This document shows, piece after piece, positions 19,774-30,145 of a stretch of DNA of 31,762 nucleotides. The stretch is from contig MVGU01001837.1 of assembly GCA_002005505.1 (NCBI GenBank), forward strand, positions 1-31,762, given 5' to 3'. Position 1 is the first letter of the stretch; each line of letters begins with the position of its first letter. The notes beneath the pieces are model-generated. The model had not been told where the DNA came from and ran no database searches. It saw only the letters and a list, made by a program, of their open reading frames with translations. Source of the DNA: Botryococcus braunii. Taxonomy: Eukaryota; Chlorophyta; Trebouxiophyceae. The translations under genes were made by a program, and so were the position numbers.

Positions 19774-20199
19774 TTAGTGGCAAACCTCAACTGCAGGGAT
19801 GGCAGTAGCTTGCCCATCTTCTGAAACAAGAAAGACCTCGCCCTCTTGCTTAATTCCTCTCAAGATCTCCTCCGTGAAGGAGCCCCCCTCCGCAGGAGCA
19901 CCAGGAAGAACGCAGGCTACCTGAGCAACAAAACCCGCGATTTCTTTGTAGGACAGAACACTTCGTCTGACACTTGATTTGGCTGTACTGCCAAAGGACC
20001 GATAATATTCATGGTGAGTATTGACAGCTAACCATTCAAAGGGGCATTTTTGTACACCTAGAATGTAAAACCTCCCTTTCAAATTCAAATGTCTATCAGA
20101 CCAGGGAGCCAGCATAGTAAGCTCCACGAACGCTACATTCCCCTCTAAGTATCTTGAAGAACATACTGCGTTCACAGCGTCACCCTCCCTCACGTGCAA
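19774..20199 (-). other. Unassigned minus-strand ORF 3' of the Mpv17-like gene
   Basis: This 141-codon frame starts without an ATG (TTG) and ends TAA. Its composition is protein-like, with stretches such as FTEEILRGIKQEGEVFLVSE. An internal piece, 19786-19920, has a pyrimidine-rich acceptor (ttttgttgctcag|) and a possible donor (gttgag|gtttgc), phase 0. Another piece at 18968-19027 (acceptor ctgtgctgcag|, reading AFMEAAGQEGGGPLAACRP then stop) would join it in phase. It could be alternative 3' exons of the Mpv17-like gene, a separate small gene, or chance. No family is recognised. Confidence 0.25.
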
Positions 20200-20258
20200 A
20201 GATCAAAATTACTTTCACATGTGAGAGAACACCTCGGAACTTCTTGGGGAACAGAGCT

Positions 20259-20279
20259 TCATTCTTCCAAGGCTTGAAA
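20259..20279 (-). CDS. Mpv17-like exon 7: tiny terminal coding exon
   Basis: A strong pyrimidine tract and acceptor (ttcttttccag|) lie 164 bp after the exon 6 donor. In the inherited phase 0 the frame reads FQALEE and TGA at 20259-20261. A different frame across the same exon stays open longer (FKPWKNEALFPKKFRG) but would need a phase-2 donor that I do not find. Confidence 0.55.
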   Translation of the reverse strand, partial: FQALEE

Positions 20280-21859
20280 CTGGAAAAGAAAAAGAAGTGA
20301 GAGCTGGGAGATCAGACAGGGCTCTCAAAAACATGAGAACAGCTTGTACACCACCCTCACCACATCGCCGCATGTGGTCCCTCAGGACTGTTCCACCCTC
20401 ATGTCACTCTCATGCAGAGCACACGCACCCTAAGAGGTCTCACCTGACTGCAGGCCTCAGCACCAGCAGCCTCCATCTCCGCTGCGAGGCGCTTCCGCTG
20501 CTGCTGCCCGTACATCGATAATACGGTTGCCCATAACAGCTCCACAATGCCTACCCAGAGGACCCTGCACGGAATGACGCAGGGAACAATGCCTCAATAT
20601 GTATGCCCTTTCACATAAAGTAGTTGCAGGGAAACTGGACTGCATGCTGCCCTGCAACGATGACTACTCCCGCAGATGGCAAAGGCATACCTGCATGAGT
20701 GTGTTTGCAGTTATGCACACAAGAACACAGGTAAAAGGACAAACAACTGGATACATGTGCACCTGACACTCAAATGTGGTCTTACCTATGATCGCGGGGC
20801 AGGCTATATGTAATCAAATGAGCAAAAGGCCATAAACGCCATCCAGCCTTGAGAGAGTCCCACCAGGTCATCTTCACAGAGTCAACCACAACCGACGGTG
20901 ATTCAAAATTCAAAATACCTGCACAAGTGTCCAACTTAGGCCCAAGACAGAAAGCATGCCCATACAAAAATTGTTGGAGGCACCTAGTACACAATAGTTC
21001 ACAACAACAAACCCTCACATGTGACCAAATTGTAAAGCTGCAGAGCAGCCGTAACCACAGTGAAAATTTTAATATTACCTCCACATCGCCCCCCGGGGGG
21101 AGGGGGGGGATCCATTTGAATTATAAGTCCAGGATAAAGACGGAGTTACACTTCAAAACAGAAATAGCAAGCCCGTGCAGCCATGTAAAATTGACATGAT
21201 GAAGACGAGGAAGTCCCCTTTTACTTGAATAGGAAGCCCTACCAAGGCTGATGTAGTGGGCAGCATTCCATGTAACTGACCATGCCGTCTGATCAATTGC
21301 GACTTTCAACCCCAATGCGCTCCAACCAGGCATCACATCAAATGGCTGCATCCCAAAACTAGGTATTCAGCGCAAACAGAGACACATGGGTGCTCGGTTC
21401 CAGAATCCTCCATCAGACACAGTTTTCAACAAGAGCCATATAATGTCGGCCTCAGTAAGAGTGCATGTCCATGAGGCTGTGATTGTAAATGCACAACCAC
21501 AGTGGAGATTCAATGCCATGACAACCCCTGAAAAAATAATCAGAAGCCAGAAATCCACCGCAAACAAATTAGGTCATGAATTGTTTAGAACCCCCATACA
21601 TCTGAAGATGGGAATGTGCTATCATGACAGCATACACGTCCTGCAATGAAGATATGGCAGTGAAATATGTAAAGACAGTGCACTAAAAGTCGAACTACTG
21701 ATTGAGCATTCCTCAGGAAATGCCAAAACTTATATTACACACTTTGTATTTTTGGTTTAAACAGCATCTTTGCCTCGATATTTAAATTGAAAACAAGAAA
21801 ATCTTAACACGAACACTGTTAAAAATATGAACATGGGTGACTTGGGAAGAGCGCGCGCG

Positions 21860-21920
<61 letters not shown>

Positions 21921-23372
21921 ACGCGCGCGCGTGCATGCATGTCTATCAAAAAAAGGGGAACAGTACTGGCTGCCCAACAATACCGGACAAACAACACACA
22001 TAGACTGACACCGCACCTTTATGTACATGAAAATGCGATCCAAATTAAGATAAAAAAGATGAGAGAGAGGTCCATGGACAAAAAAGCCACAAAGACTAGA
22101 TCTGAAAGCCCGAGCTGGATCCAAATCCTCCAAAGAGCGGCCCTCATAGGTTTGGGCAGTAAAATCTCCCAATCCATACACAACTGCACTAATGCAAGCC
22201 TGCAACCCCACCCGGCCACATTCAATACAATGAAGAAGGCACGGAGTACCTGCTTCCCCCATTTTTAGGGGCACCCACTACCCATAACCACCACGAGACA
22301 ACTCAGCCAGCACAACATCACTCAGAAAACAGCATGGCAAGACTTTTATTGTGATGATAAACTCAAGCACATATGTGACAGGCTCCACTCCATCCAGCCT
22401 CAGAATAAAACATGGACTTCTAGACTCTAGAAACCGAAACCAGTATGAACCGGAACAATATTCGAAAAAGTAAGAACCAAGAACATTTTCAACAGGTTTT
22501 GAAGATATGGCACAGGAAAATCTCCAGCAATTTCCAAGGGTTTGGTTATCAGGCTGCCCAGGCCTTCAGGGGGTGTGTTCGAGGCCTGGACAAACAGTGA
22601 GGTGCAGGCACTGCACCTTCGTCAGTACAGGATAAGCCTCCAATGCTGTCACATAGAATTGCGAGATTTGATTCAGGTATCCAAAGAAAGCCTCCAGATG
22701 CATGAATCTCAAGGTGTCGACGTGTTGCGTTGCGCCTTCCGAGATGGCCGCAAAGAAAACTGTACTGATGACCAATCCATTAAGGACATAATTGACAACC
22801 CGTGACTCGTCATCGGCGGTTGGACACCACCATAAAAACTTCGGAGATTTAACGTCACGGGTCTTTGCTTGCTGCCCGTTCGCTGCCTCCTGCATTTGGA
22901 CCCCACGCCACCCCACGGCGTGCTCACAACCCCATAATGGCAGGAAAACATATATATTGCCCAGGATACTCAGTGTCACACAGCTTTGGCTTCAAAGACG
23001 AGATCGCATGAGATAACCAACCGGCCCGTCATGCTGTCTCAGCAACCCCCTTACCTGAGCACCCAATAGCTCGTAACTTTCTTTTGACACGGATACATAC
23101 GCCGCAGCAGGCGTCAAGGCACGTCCTCTGTTCGAGCCACCGTGAAGGGCTGGCGCTCCCTGAGTAAAGCTGGAGTTGCCAATATCGCCCGTCCCGCATA
23201 CGACCAAGCCGGGTCTCGTGACACAGCTGACCTTCCTGCCTTCATACACACGTGTGAAGCTATTATAGAAAACTTTCCGCGACCGCACACCAAGGAAGGG
23301 ACATGACCTTTCCGGGGCTGAAAGGATTCTGCTCTTTAAGGAGCACGGAAGGTACGTGCTCGGAATCCCCAT
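20259..23372 (-). CDS. Mpv17/PMP22 (PXMP2-like) family integral membrane protein (7 exons)
   Basis: Exons on the minus strand: 23372-23055, 22889-22617, 22199-22017, 21345-21243, 20918-20786, 20564-20444 and 20279-20259. Introns are GT-AG with phases 0,0,0,1,2,0, and the model is 383 residues. Family members are small four-helix proteins of inner organelle membranes (mitochondria, peroxisomes, plastids); their transport role is unsettled. Signatures are YVTALEAYPVLTK, then GLGDFTAQ, GFFVHGPLSHLFY, KVAIDQTAWSVTWNAAHY, WWDSLKAGWRLWPFAHLITY and LWVGIVELLWATVLSMY. They follow the usual order: P-x-LTK, GD..AQ, GP..H.WY..LD, DQ..W.P, and W..W.LWP..Q/H.I. The first ~106 residues are a Ser/Arg-rich presequence. 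Residues ~133-155 (YVLNGLVISTVFF) add one predicted hydrophobic segment before the family domain. The domain is similar in length to relatives, and the N-terminal extension is long. Confidence 0.92.
20444..20564 (-). CDS. Mpv17-like exon 6: last membrane helix
   Basis: The acceptor is tccgtgcag| and the donor agtcag|gtgaga. It completes the Arg codon, then reads VLWVGIVELLWATVLSMY and a charged tail (QQQRKRLAAEMEAAG). Confidence 0.92.
20786..20918 (-). CDS. Mpv17-like exon 5: WP..H.I.Y signature
   Basis: The acceptor is cttgtgcag| and the donor gatcatag|gtaaga, phase 1 to 2. It encodes KMTWWDSLKAGWRLWPFAHL followed by ITYSLPRDH, the best-conserved block of the family. Confidence 0.95.
21243..21345 (-). 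CDS. Mpv17-like exon 4: DQ..W segment
   Basis: The acceptor is gggatgcag| and the donor agccttg|gtaggg, phase 0 to 1. It encodes PFDVMPGWSALGLKVAIDQ followed by TAWSVTWNAAHYISL, matching the K-V-x-x-DQ-x-x-W signature. Confidence 0.92.
21346..22016 (-). other. Mpv17-like intron 3 with a Z-DNA-prone tract
   Basis: A 671 bp intron containing (GC)5, (TG)28 and (CG)5 in a row at 21851-21931. No coding sequence is seen. Confidence 0.8.
21851..21931. repeat. (GC)n(TG)n...(CG)n alternating purine-pyrimidine tract
   Basis: gcgcgcgcgc at 21851-21860, about 28 TG repeats to 21917, then aggacgcgcgcgc to 21931. It is nearly continuous alternating purine-pyrimidine sequence. Confidence 0.97.
22017..22199 (-). 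CDS. Mpv17-like exon 3: GD..AQ and GP..H segments
   Basis: The acceptor is ggttgcag| and the donor ataaag|gtgcgg, with 61 codons in phase 0. It reads ACISAVVYGLGDFTAQ, then ARAFRSSLCGFFVHGPLSH and LFYLNLDRIF. These are the second and third helices of the family. Confidence 0.93.
22617..22889 (-). CDS. Mpv17-like exon 2: extra hydrophobic segment and domain start
   Basis: The acceptor is aaatgcag| and the donor acgaag|gtgcag, with 91 codons in phase 0. It contains NYVLNGLVISTVFFAAIS, a likely membrane helix, and ends FYVTALEAYPVLTK, the first signature of the family. The acceptor has a weak pyrimidine tract, and the nearby cag at 22871-22873 is a frame-compatible alternative. Confidence 0.8.
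23055..23372 (-). CDS. Mpv17-like exon 1: organelle-targeting presequence
   Basis: From ATG 23372-23370 to the donor ctcag|gtaagg the exon has 106 codons. It starts MGIPSTYLPCSLKSRILSAP and is rich in Ser, Arg and Gly. The frame stays open upstream to 23843, so an earlier start is possible. I prefer this ATG because the sequence after it has transit-peptide composition while the part upstream is repetitive. Plastid or mitochondrial targeting cannot be decided by eye. Confidence 0.7.
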
Positions 23373-24094
23373 GTCCCTTGACAAAAAACAAAGAAGTAGT
23401 CTTTTCAGGCCAACACTCGGTGCACACCCGCCTGCGGCGGCACGAAGTGAAGATATTCCCCGTGGAGGGAGAGCATTGGGGCCCTGGAAGGCGAGGGAGC
23501 TAATCAGTAAGTCGTGGGTGACGTACGGACGGTACGCACTCAACGAGCTGGTACCGGTACCACAAACTCGGTATCTACGAATCTTCTCAAGGGTATCGAG
23601 GGTATCTCTCGTGAAGATTCGAGACTCAAGGCAAGGCCCCTGCCCGAGCCGCTCGACGCCCCAGTCCCCACGAGCCGCTCGACTCCCCAGTCCCGAGCTC
23701 CCAGTCGGTCGCCTCAGGCTCGCCTGATCGGTATAGGCTGAGCCCCAGATATATAAACACCGGTACATACCGGTACATATAGAATTTTTATGGGATTTCA
23801 GAGCAATGGGTACATCTGACGATAGTATTACAGACCGTAGCACTATCAGCTACATAAATACAACCAATGAGGTCTTCTGAAATCCTGTGACATGTGTAAT
23901 GGATACAAATTATCCAGAGACAAAGATACTGTGAAGTAGGTATAAGTGGCTCGAAGTTGCAGGTCTTCATCGCTTTCATATGATCATACAAAAGAGCCTT
24001 ACGCTTGTCTGACAAAATACTGCCCTGCCTTCGCTATTCCGACCTTCCGACCAGTTCCCAAACTTCTCAGGGGATTCTACGTCTGCCACTTTAC
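23373..24094. other. Upstream region of the Mpv17-like gene
   Basis: It should contain the Mpv17-like promoter. A TATA-like block lies at 23749-23757 next to a repeated accggtacat (23760-23781). A 26 bp segment starting gagccgctcgac is present twice in tandem around 23647-23698. The element LTR starts at 24095. Confidence 0.4.
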
Positions 24095-24122
24095 TGTGAA
24101 AGGTTATGGGCAATCGGCTTTC

Positions 24123-24257
24123 CCTGTACAAAGCAGACAGGTCGTCAATAGACGAAGTTACTCCAGCTACAGTCCGTACGACTGTCTGCTGAGTGCCACA
24201 CACAACTGTCGGACAAGACTAGCATCTGGTGATGCCCAGCATCTTTCACAACCAGTT
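24123..24257. repeat. 135 bp direct repeat within the LTR, first copy
   Basis: Identical by eye to 24451-24585 (offset 328 bp). Both begin cctgtacaaagcagac and end cacaaccagtt. The same pair occurs in element 2 at 27151-27285 and 27479-27613. Confidence 0.93.
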
Positions 24258-24450
24258 CCGTTACATCATTATCTTGTACACAAGCACCGATCAAGCAATC
24301 ACTAGATAAGGCTCTAGACGGCTACGTTCAAGTACATGCCTATACTCCCTGAAGTCACTGTCCCTTATCTGTTTGAGTGACTACAGGGTACACTAAGCTT
24401 GTTCACTCTCACAATAGCAACAATGATACAACACACACTGCCGCACCGTA

Positions 24451-24585
24451 CCTGTACAAAGCAGACAGGTCGTCAATAGACGAAGTTACTCCAGCTACAG
24501 TCCGTACGACTGTCTGCTGAGTGCCACACACAACTGTCGGACAAGACTAGCATCTGGTGATGCCCAGCATCTTTCACAACCAGTT
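24451..24585. repeat. 135 bp direct repeat within the LTR, second copy
   Basis: Partner of 24123-24257. Possible duplicated regulatory segment of the LTR. Confidence 0.93.
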
Positions 24586-24808
24586 GGTATTCACTCCGGT
24601 GGGGCAGCCTTAAGAGTTCATCCGACAAACGTGTGATCTAGATAGGATTGTACCTTATGTTCGAAAACGTCCAGAAACTGCCGTGTCTCAAGGTACCTTA
24701 TGTTCTCAATGGACCCATATCCTAATAGTGCACACATGAAGATCACTTAAAGCACAAGGCATTCAATAATAATGTTCAGAACTCAACACTTCCCCTTGCC
24801 TGCATGCT

Positions 24809-27122
24809 TTAAGTGTATCTTCTCAAACCTAGTGAATCACGATGACCAACAAACACGGGCTTGGCAAGTGGCTTGGTCATAATGTCAGCCACATTGCGTG
24901 CAGATTCCACATAGAGGATATCTACCTGCCCAAGTGCCATAGCTTCCCTAGCGTAGTGGAAGCTTACTGCAACGTGCTTTGTGAATTTGGAATACAGGGG
25001 GTTCCGTAAATTAGAAATGCATCCTTGGTTGTCACAGAAAATTTTGACCCTCCAAGGTGCAGCCCCTATCTCTTCCAAGAAGCCCCTTAGCCAGTTGGCT
25101 TCCTTCACAATATGGCCAGCTGCCATAAACTCAGCTTGCACAGTTGAGGTAGCAACTGAGCTCTGCTTCTTGCTTCCCCAAACCACGGCACTACCATAGA
25201 CTGATAGAACATAGCCAGTGGTGGAATACCTGTGGTCCAGGTCCCCAGCATAGTCGGCATCAACATAGCCTTCTAGCTCAGGGCCCTTTCCACCCAGAGT
25301 AAGAGCTAACTCTCTGGTATCTCTCAAGTACTTCAGCACTCGAATGGCCTCATTCCAGTGTGAGGTAGTGGGTGTCATTCTATACCTTGACAACACTCCA
25401 ACAGCCTGAGAAATGTCAGGCCGGGTCGTATTGGCTATGTACAGTAACGATCCAATTAACTCGCAGTATCGATGACCAGGTGGCAGAGGGGTACCAGCCC
25501 CATGTGACATACCATCTGAGGACTCGGGTCTGCTGCTAGCCACGAAGTCCTTGGACATGGGGGTATCAACCCCACGTCCATCATCAGCAACGCCAAACTT
25601 CTCCACAAGAGCATCAATCTTGGGAGTGCAACTCATGGAAATAGTGCCCTGAACTCTATTGCGTAGGACCTGACACCCCAGGAAATCATTCACCTCTCCC
25701 AAATCATGGATGGTGAAGTCCTTCTTCAATAACTCTTTCCCCCACTCAATCTCTGCAACCACTCTGGCAACTATGAGAAGATCATCGACATAAACAAGAA
25801 TAAACGACAGATTACCATCAGGGGCCCTCCTGATGTATACCCCAGCGTCGCTCTTGCACACACTATACCCCATCACGCTCAACTTGTCGCTCAAGGTCTT
25901 GTGCCAAGCCCGTGGGGCTTGCTTAAGACCGTAGAGTGCCTTCCTGAGCTTGCACACAACTCTCGTGTTGCCATTCTCAAATCCTGGTGGTTGGGTCACA
26001 TAGACCTCTTCCTCCAACTCCCCATTGAGAAAAGCTGTCTTGATATCCACTTGGTGGATCTCAAGATTTTGTGTGGCAGCCACTGCCAGCACAGCTCTCC
26101 TAGCACCATAGCTGCTGGTAGGTGCAAAAACCTCACCAACATCTATACCAGGAATCTGTCTGCAACCCTGGGCAACCAATCTTGCTTTAAACCGAGTGAC
26201 ATTCCCATGTGCATCGTTTTTTGTAGAAAAAATCCAATGAACAGGGATAACTTTCTGCCCATGGGGTCTTTCCACATACTGCATAACCTCATGGGTGTCT
26301 AAAGACTCCATCTCCTCTTGCATTGCCTGCTGCCAAAACTCCCACTGAGGTGAGCGCTGGGCTTCCCTCAAGTTTGAGGGCACGTGAACTTTTCCCAACG
26401 TGACAGAAGGTACACTCTGTACCTTATGCTGTGGTGCAGCAGGGCTGTCAGCCTTACTGATGCTGTTCCCTTCTCTCTCTCTCTCTCCCTGGTTGCCAGA
26501 ATAAGGTACATTATGTACCTTATGCTGGGACTGGGCAGTACTGCCGGGATTATCTGATTCCTTCTCAAGTCTCTCTCTCTCTCCTTGACTACTGGACTCA
26601 TGTGCAGCACCCTTACATTCTCGCACCTTCCGCAATGCAGAGGGGAGCAGCAGCTCTCTCTCTCTCTCCTGGACTCACACTTGGGCACACTACCCAGACT
26701 TGCCTGAGCTGCGCCTACAATGTCAGCCTGCACACCATAAGCATGACTAGCCAGTGACTGGGATTGGGCACCAGCTTCCCCTACTGCTGGCATGTCTAAC
26801 CCACTGCTCTCATCTCTTACATCTGCACCGAACATAGCCTCGACTGTCTCAACCTGCCCCTGCATATCAGGGAGACCAACCATGTTTGGCTCACTCACAA
26901 TTGCCTGACCTGGGTCAGGGGCATGCAATGGGATGTCAGAATGCTCTCTCCTAGCCACGCGCTGTACATAACGCTGCTCCCTTGTAAGGGTGGTCCCTGG
27001 AGGAAGGGAATTTGTGACTTCCCCTGCATTCGCAACCCCTCTTGTACCTTCTGCATTTTTTCTACCTGGGATTGAGTTTCTACACCCCCCTGGCCAGATT
27101 CTGCATATGCTCAAGCACCGAC
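24809..27122 (-). pseudogene. Element 1 copia polyprotein fragment: RT and RNase H, frame broken upstream
   Basis: The frame is open from about 26635 to the stop at 24809 (608 codons). It covers the whole copia reverse transcriptase (HQVDIKTAFLNG, ALYGLKQAPRAW, catalytic YVDDLL) and RNase H (DADYAGD, QAEFMAA, CDNQGC, ADIMTKPLAK). Upstream, a CT-run at 26654-26668 is two bases longer than in element 2 and shifts the frame in the linker. At 27122 the coding region ends against the LTR of element 2. It lacks protease and integrase and cannot act alone. Confidence 0.9.
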
Positions 27123-27816
27123 TGTGAAAGGTTATGGGCAATCGGCTTTCCCTGTACAAAGCAGACAGGTCGTCAATAGACGAAGTTACTCCAGCTACAG
27201 TCCGTACGACTGTCTGCTGAGTGCCACACACAACTGTCGGACAAGACTAGCATCTGGTGATGCCCAGCATCTTTCACAACCAGTTACGTTACATCATTAT
27301 CTTGTACACAAGCACCGATCAAGCAATCACTAGATAAGGCTCTAGACGGCTACGTTCAAGTACATGCCTATACTCCCTGAAGTCACTGTCCCTTATCTGT
27401 TTGAGTGACTACAGGGTACACTAAGCTTGTTCACTCTCACAATAGCAACAATGATACAACACACACTGCCGCACCGTACCTGTACAAAGCAGACAGGTCG
27501 TCAATAGACGAAGTTACTCCAGCTACAGTCCGTACGACTGTCTGCTGAGTGCCACACACAACTGTCGGACAAGACTAGCATCTGGTGATGCCCAGCATCT
27601 TTCACAACCAGTTGGTATTCACTCCGGTGGGGCAGCCTTAAGAGTTCATCCGACAAACGTGTGATCTAGATAGGATTGTACCTTATGTTCGAAAACGTCC
27701 AGAATCTGCCGTGTCTCAAGGTACCTTATGTTCTCAATGGACCCATATCCTAATAGTGCACACATGAAGATCACTTAAAGCACAAGGCATTCAATAATAA
27801 TGTTCAGAACTCAACA
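27123..27816 (-). repeat. 3' LTR of element 2
   Basis: Same length as the element 1 LTR. Two substitutions were found by eye: 24258 c / 27286 a and 24677 a / 27705 t. On the left it abuts pol sequence of element 1 ending ccgac (27118-27122), the candidate target-site duplication. Confidence 0.8.
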
Positions 27817-27836
27817 CTTCCCCTTGCCTGCATGCT

Positions 27837-28586
27837 TTAAGTGTATCTTCTCAAACCTAGTGAATCACGATGACCAACAAACACGGGCTTGGCAAGTGGC
27901 TTGGTCATAATGTCAGCCACATTGCGTGCAGATTCCACATAGAGGATATCTACCTGCCCAAGTGCCATAGCTTCCCTAGCGTAGTGGAAGCTTACTGCAA
28001 CGTGCTTTGTGAATTTGGAATACAGGGGGTTCCGTAAATTAGAAATGCATCCTTGGTTGTCACAGAAAATTTTGACCCTCCAAGGTGCAGCCCCTATCTC
28101 TTCCAAGAAGCCCCTTAGCCAGTTGGCTTCCTTCACAATATGGCCAGCTGCCATAAACTCAGCTTGCACAGTTGAGGTAGCAACTGAGCTCTGCTTCTTG
28201 CTTCCCCAAACCACGGCACTACCATAGACTGATAGAACATAGCCAGTGGTGGAATACCTGTGGTCCAGGTCCCCAGCATAGTCGGCATCAACATAGCCTT
28301 CTAGCTCAGGGCCCTTTCCACCCAGAGTAAGAGCTAACTCTCTGGTATCTCTCAAGTACTTCAGCACTCGAATGGCCTCATTCCAGTGTGAGGTAGTGGG
28401 TGTCATTCTATACCTTGACAACACTCCAACAGCCTGAGAAATGTCAGGCCGGGTCGTATTGGCTATGTACAGTAACGATCCAATTAACTCGCAGTATCGA
28501 TGACCAGGTGGCAGAGGGGTACCAGCCCCATGTGACATACCATCTGAGGACTCGGGTCTGCTGCTAGCCACGAAGTCCTTGGACAT
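27837..28586 (-). pseudogene. Element 2 RNase H portion of pol
   Basis: The frame is open from the end of RT through RNase H to TAA. It is the same protein as in element 1, with CDNQGC and ADIMTKPLAK. It is out of frame with the upstream RT because the G-run at 28587-28590 has four bases against five in element 1 (25559-25563). Confidence 0.88.
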
Positions 28587-30145
28587 GGGGTATCAACCCC
28601 ACGTCCATCATCAGCAACGCCAAACTTCTCCACAAGAGCATCAATCTTGGGAGTGCAACTCATGGAAATAGTGCCCTGAACTCTATTGCGTAGGACCTGA
28701 CACCCCAGGAAATCATTCACCTCTCCCAAATCATGGATGGTGAAGTCCTTCTTCAATAACTCTTTCCCCCACTCAATCTCTGCAACCACTCTGGCAACTA
28801 TGAGAAGATCATCGACATAAACAAGAATAAACGACAGATTACCATCAGGGGCCCTCCTGATGTATACCCCAGCGTCGCTCTTGCACACACTATACCCCAT
28901 CACGCTCAACTTGTCGCTCAAGGTCTTGTGCCAAGCCCGTGGGGCTTGCTTAAGACCGTAGAGTGCCTTCCTGAGCTTGCACACAACTCTCGTGTTGCCA
29001 TTCTCAAATCCTGGTGGTTGGGTCACATAGACCTCTTCCTCCAACTCCCCATTGAGAAAAGCTGTCTTGATATCCACTTGGTGGATCTCAAGATTTTGTG
29101 TGGCAGCCACTGCCAGCACAGCTCTCCTAGCACCATAGCTGCTGGTAGGTGCAAAAACCTCACCAACATCTATACCAGGAATCTGTCTGCAACCCTGGGC
29201 AACCAATCTTGCTTTAAACCGAGTGACATTCCCATGTGCATCGTTTTTTGTAGAAAAAATCCAATGAACAGGGATAACTTTCTGCCCATGGGGTCTTTCC
29301 ACATACTGCATAACCTCATGGGTGTCTAAAGACTCCATCTCCTCTTGCATTGCCTGCTGCCAAAACTCCCACTGAGGTGAGCGCTGGGCTTCCCTCAAGT
29401 TTGAGGGCACGTGAACTTTTCCCAACGTGACAGAAGGTACACTCTGTACCTTATGCTGTGGTGCAGCAGGGCTGTCAGCCTTACTGATGCTGTTCCCTTC
29501 TCTCTCTCTCTCTCCCTGGTTGCCAGAATAAGGTACATTATGTACCTTATGCTGGGACTGGGCAGTACTGCCGGGATTATCTGATTCCTTCTCAAGTCTC
29601 TCTCTCTCTCCTTGACTACTGGACTCATGTGCAGCACCCTTACATTCTCGCACCTTCCGCAATGCAGAGGGGAGCAGCAGCTCTCTCTCTCTCCTGGACT
29701 CACACTTGGGCACACTACCCAGACTTGCCTGAGCTGCGCCTACAATGTCAGCCTGCACACCATAAGCATGACTAGCCAGTGACTGGGATTGGGCACCAGC
29801 TTCCCCTACTGCTGGCATGTCTAACCCACTGCTCTCATCTCTTACATCTGCACCGAACATAGCCTCGACTGTCTCAACCTGCCCCTGCATATCAGGGAGA
29901 CCAACCATGTTTGGCTCACTCACAATTGCCTGACCTGGGTCAGGGGCATGCAATGGGATGTCAGAATGCTCTCTCCTAGCCACGCGCTGTACATAACGCT
30001 GCTCCCTTGTAAGGGTGGTCCCTGGAGGAAGGGGAATTTGTGACTTCCCCTGCATTCGCAACCCCTCTTGTACCTTCTGCATTTTTTCTACCTGGGATTG
30101 AGTTTCTACACCCCCCCTGGCCAGATTCTGCATATGCTCAAGCAC
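28484..30145 (-). pseudogene. Element 2 linker and reverse transcriptase portion of pol
   Basis: A 553-codon frame. Residues 1-250 form a low-complexity linker rich in Gln, Glu and Arg with two QHKV..VP repeats. Residues ~280-450 are copia-type RT with catalytic Asp358 (QVDIKTAFLNG) and YVDDLL at 443-448. The frame runs out of phase after GRGVDTP because of the G-run deletion. Here the linker reads through cleanly, unlike in element 1. Confidence 0.9.

Larger units (their letters stand above)
24095..24788 (-). repeat. 3' LTR of element 1
   Basis: On the plus strand it runs from tgtgaaagg to ctcaaca (TG...CA). The inner edge is fixed by the adjacent purine tract (ggcaaggggaag on the minus strand). 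The outer edge is inferred from the position where element 2 begins after foreign sequence. Inside are two 135 bp direct repeats (24123-24257, 24451-24585). The five bases outside it are tttac. Confidence 0.75.
24095..27122 (-). mobile_element. Ty1/copia retrotransposon, 3' part (element 1, interrupted)
   Basis: Reading on the minus strand it starts abruptly in the integrase-RT linker of pol at 27122, continues through RT and RNase H to a stop at 24809, then a purine tract (24789-24800) and a 694 bp LTR (24095-24788). It matches 27123-30149 almost base for base: two substitutions noted in the LTR, plus single- or double-base indels in simple runs. Its missing 5' part is explained if element 2 inserted into it at 27122/27123; the rest should then lie right of the window. 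Confidence 0.9.

Noticed and set aside
20214..20279. Alternative frame FKPWKNEALFPKKFRG on the last Mpv17-like exon
   Set aside because: It looks protein-like but needs a phase-2 intron, whereas the exon 6 donor leaves phase 0.
23749..23757. TATA box for the Mpv17-like gene
   Set aside because: The block reads as a better TATA box on the plus strand and lies nearly 380 bp from the ATG; direction and use are undecidable.
23373..23843. Upstream extension of Mpv17-like exon 1
   Set aside because: The frame is open, but it is repetitive and lacks recognisable protein; most likely 5' UTR and promoter.
26368..27231. 287-codon minus-strand ORF running from the element 2 LTR into element 1 pol
   Set aside because: It is a chance fusion across the insertion junction and leaves the true pol frame at the CT-run.
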